Assembly (NCBI GenBank): GCA_944548615.1
Contig: OX155963.1
Span: forward strand, 31,571,985-31,635,984
Reading direction: 5' to 3'
Source: Micropterix aruncella
Lineage: Eukaryota; Arthropoda; Insecta; Lepidoptera; Micropterigidae
DNA length: 64,000 bases
This document shows positions 63,648 through 64,000 of this stretch, in pieces. The notes below the pieces were generated by a model. That model did no database searches and was not told where the DNA came from. It saw only the letters and a list, made by a program, of their open reading frames with translations. A program made the position numbers and the translations under genes. The number at the start of each line of letters is the position of its first letter. The first letter of the stretch is position 1.

Positions 63648-64000
63648 TATTTTATATTAGTATGTATATATTTATTTTAAATATGCATTCATTGTATTTA
63701 TGTATTACTATATATGGGTGTTGGGGTTAATAATAATTTCTTATTACTATTTTTTTCGTATGTTGGTATAACTCTTTGTGTTTGTGTATTGTGCAAGAAT
63801 GAATGTTTTGAACTTTATTCCAATAATAATTATATAACCGACCGTCATACCTGTCAGCTCGCATTATGCTAAGTTAAATATCAGCGACCATACGGGCGTT
63901 TTTGCTCAGTTAGGTATGCGATGAGCCAACGGCTATGGGTTCAACTTGTTTTTCCTACACGTTTTATTGTACTGTATACCGAATATCATAGCCATTCTTC
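63648..64000. other. AT-rich spacer to window end
   Basis: No gene or recognised repeat. Confidence 0.45.

Overview
This window looks like TE-saturated, AT-rich insect nuclear DNA. It is most likely lepidopteran: R1-, Jockey-, CR1/Crack- and RTE-type LINE fragments lie beside PIF/Harbinger, piggyBac, Tc1/mariner, pogo, hAT and Helitron-like elements. The order-level assignment is inference from the repertoire. I found no convincing host protein-coding gene, no functional tRNA or rRNA gene and no CRISPR array. Almost everything recognisable is a mobile element, a relic of one, or a tandem or inverted repeat.

Layout. 1-2460: R1-clade LINE (minus), cut by the left window edge and joined to a LINE-3'UTR-like repeat. 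3.2-8 kb: two LINE C-terminal relics and a ~118-bp tandem repeat. 8-16.9 kb: a dispersed modular repeat ('family A'), a long palindrome, a complete but dead Harbinger element with TTA duplications, a Jockey relic, and a piggyBac deletion derivative nested inside a MITE. 17-22 kb: a LINE insertion bracketed by 57-bp direct repeats, a 370-bp inverted repeat, and a Jockey relic nested in the LINE-3'UTR repeat. 22-33 kb: mostly unrecognised AT-rich DNA with a mariner-type MITE, a dead Tc1 transposase with a LINE inside it, and several LINE tails. 33.4-42.1 kb: the dominant structure, a tandem array of thirteen 618-bp monomers. They look identical except for one poly-T expansion, and (TA)n runs bracket the array. 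42-49.5 kb: LINE relics, a 635-bp foldback, an RNase H-bearing LINE 3' half and a hAT-like element. 49.97-52.66 kb: an apparently intact pogo-family transposon. 53.7-64 kb: a tRNA-like SINE fragment, a degenerate YqaJ-type recombinase gene, a long 5'-truncated Jockey ORF, a hAT C-terminus, more LINE-3'UTR repeats, and a Helitron-like element carrying a piggyBac-type MITE.

The gene most likely to be functional is the pogo transposase (594 aa). It has perfect 31-bp terminal inverted repeats, a 5'UTR intron, a DD35D catalytic triad and a C-terminal PHD-like zinc finger. The other elements act as an insertion record: LINEs into LINE-3'UTR repeats, piggyBac into a MITE, a LINE into Tc1, and a LINE into the YqaJ relic.

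All calls come from reading the sequence. Family names rest on recognised motifs, not on database searches.
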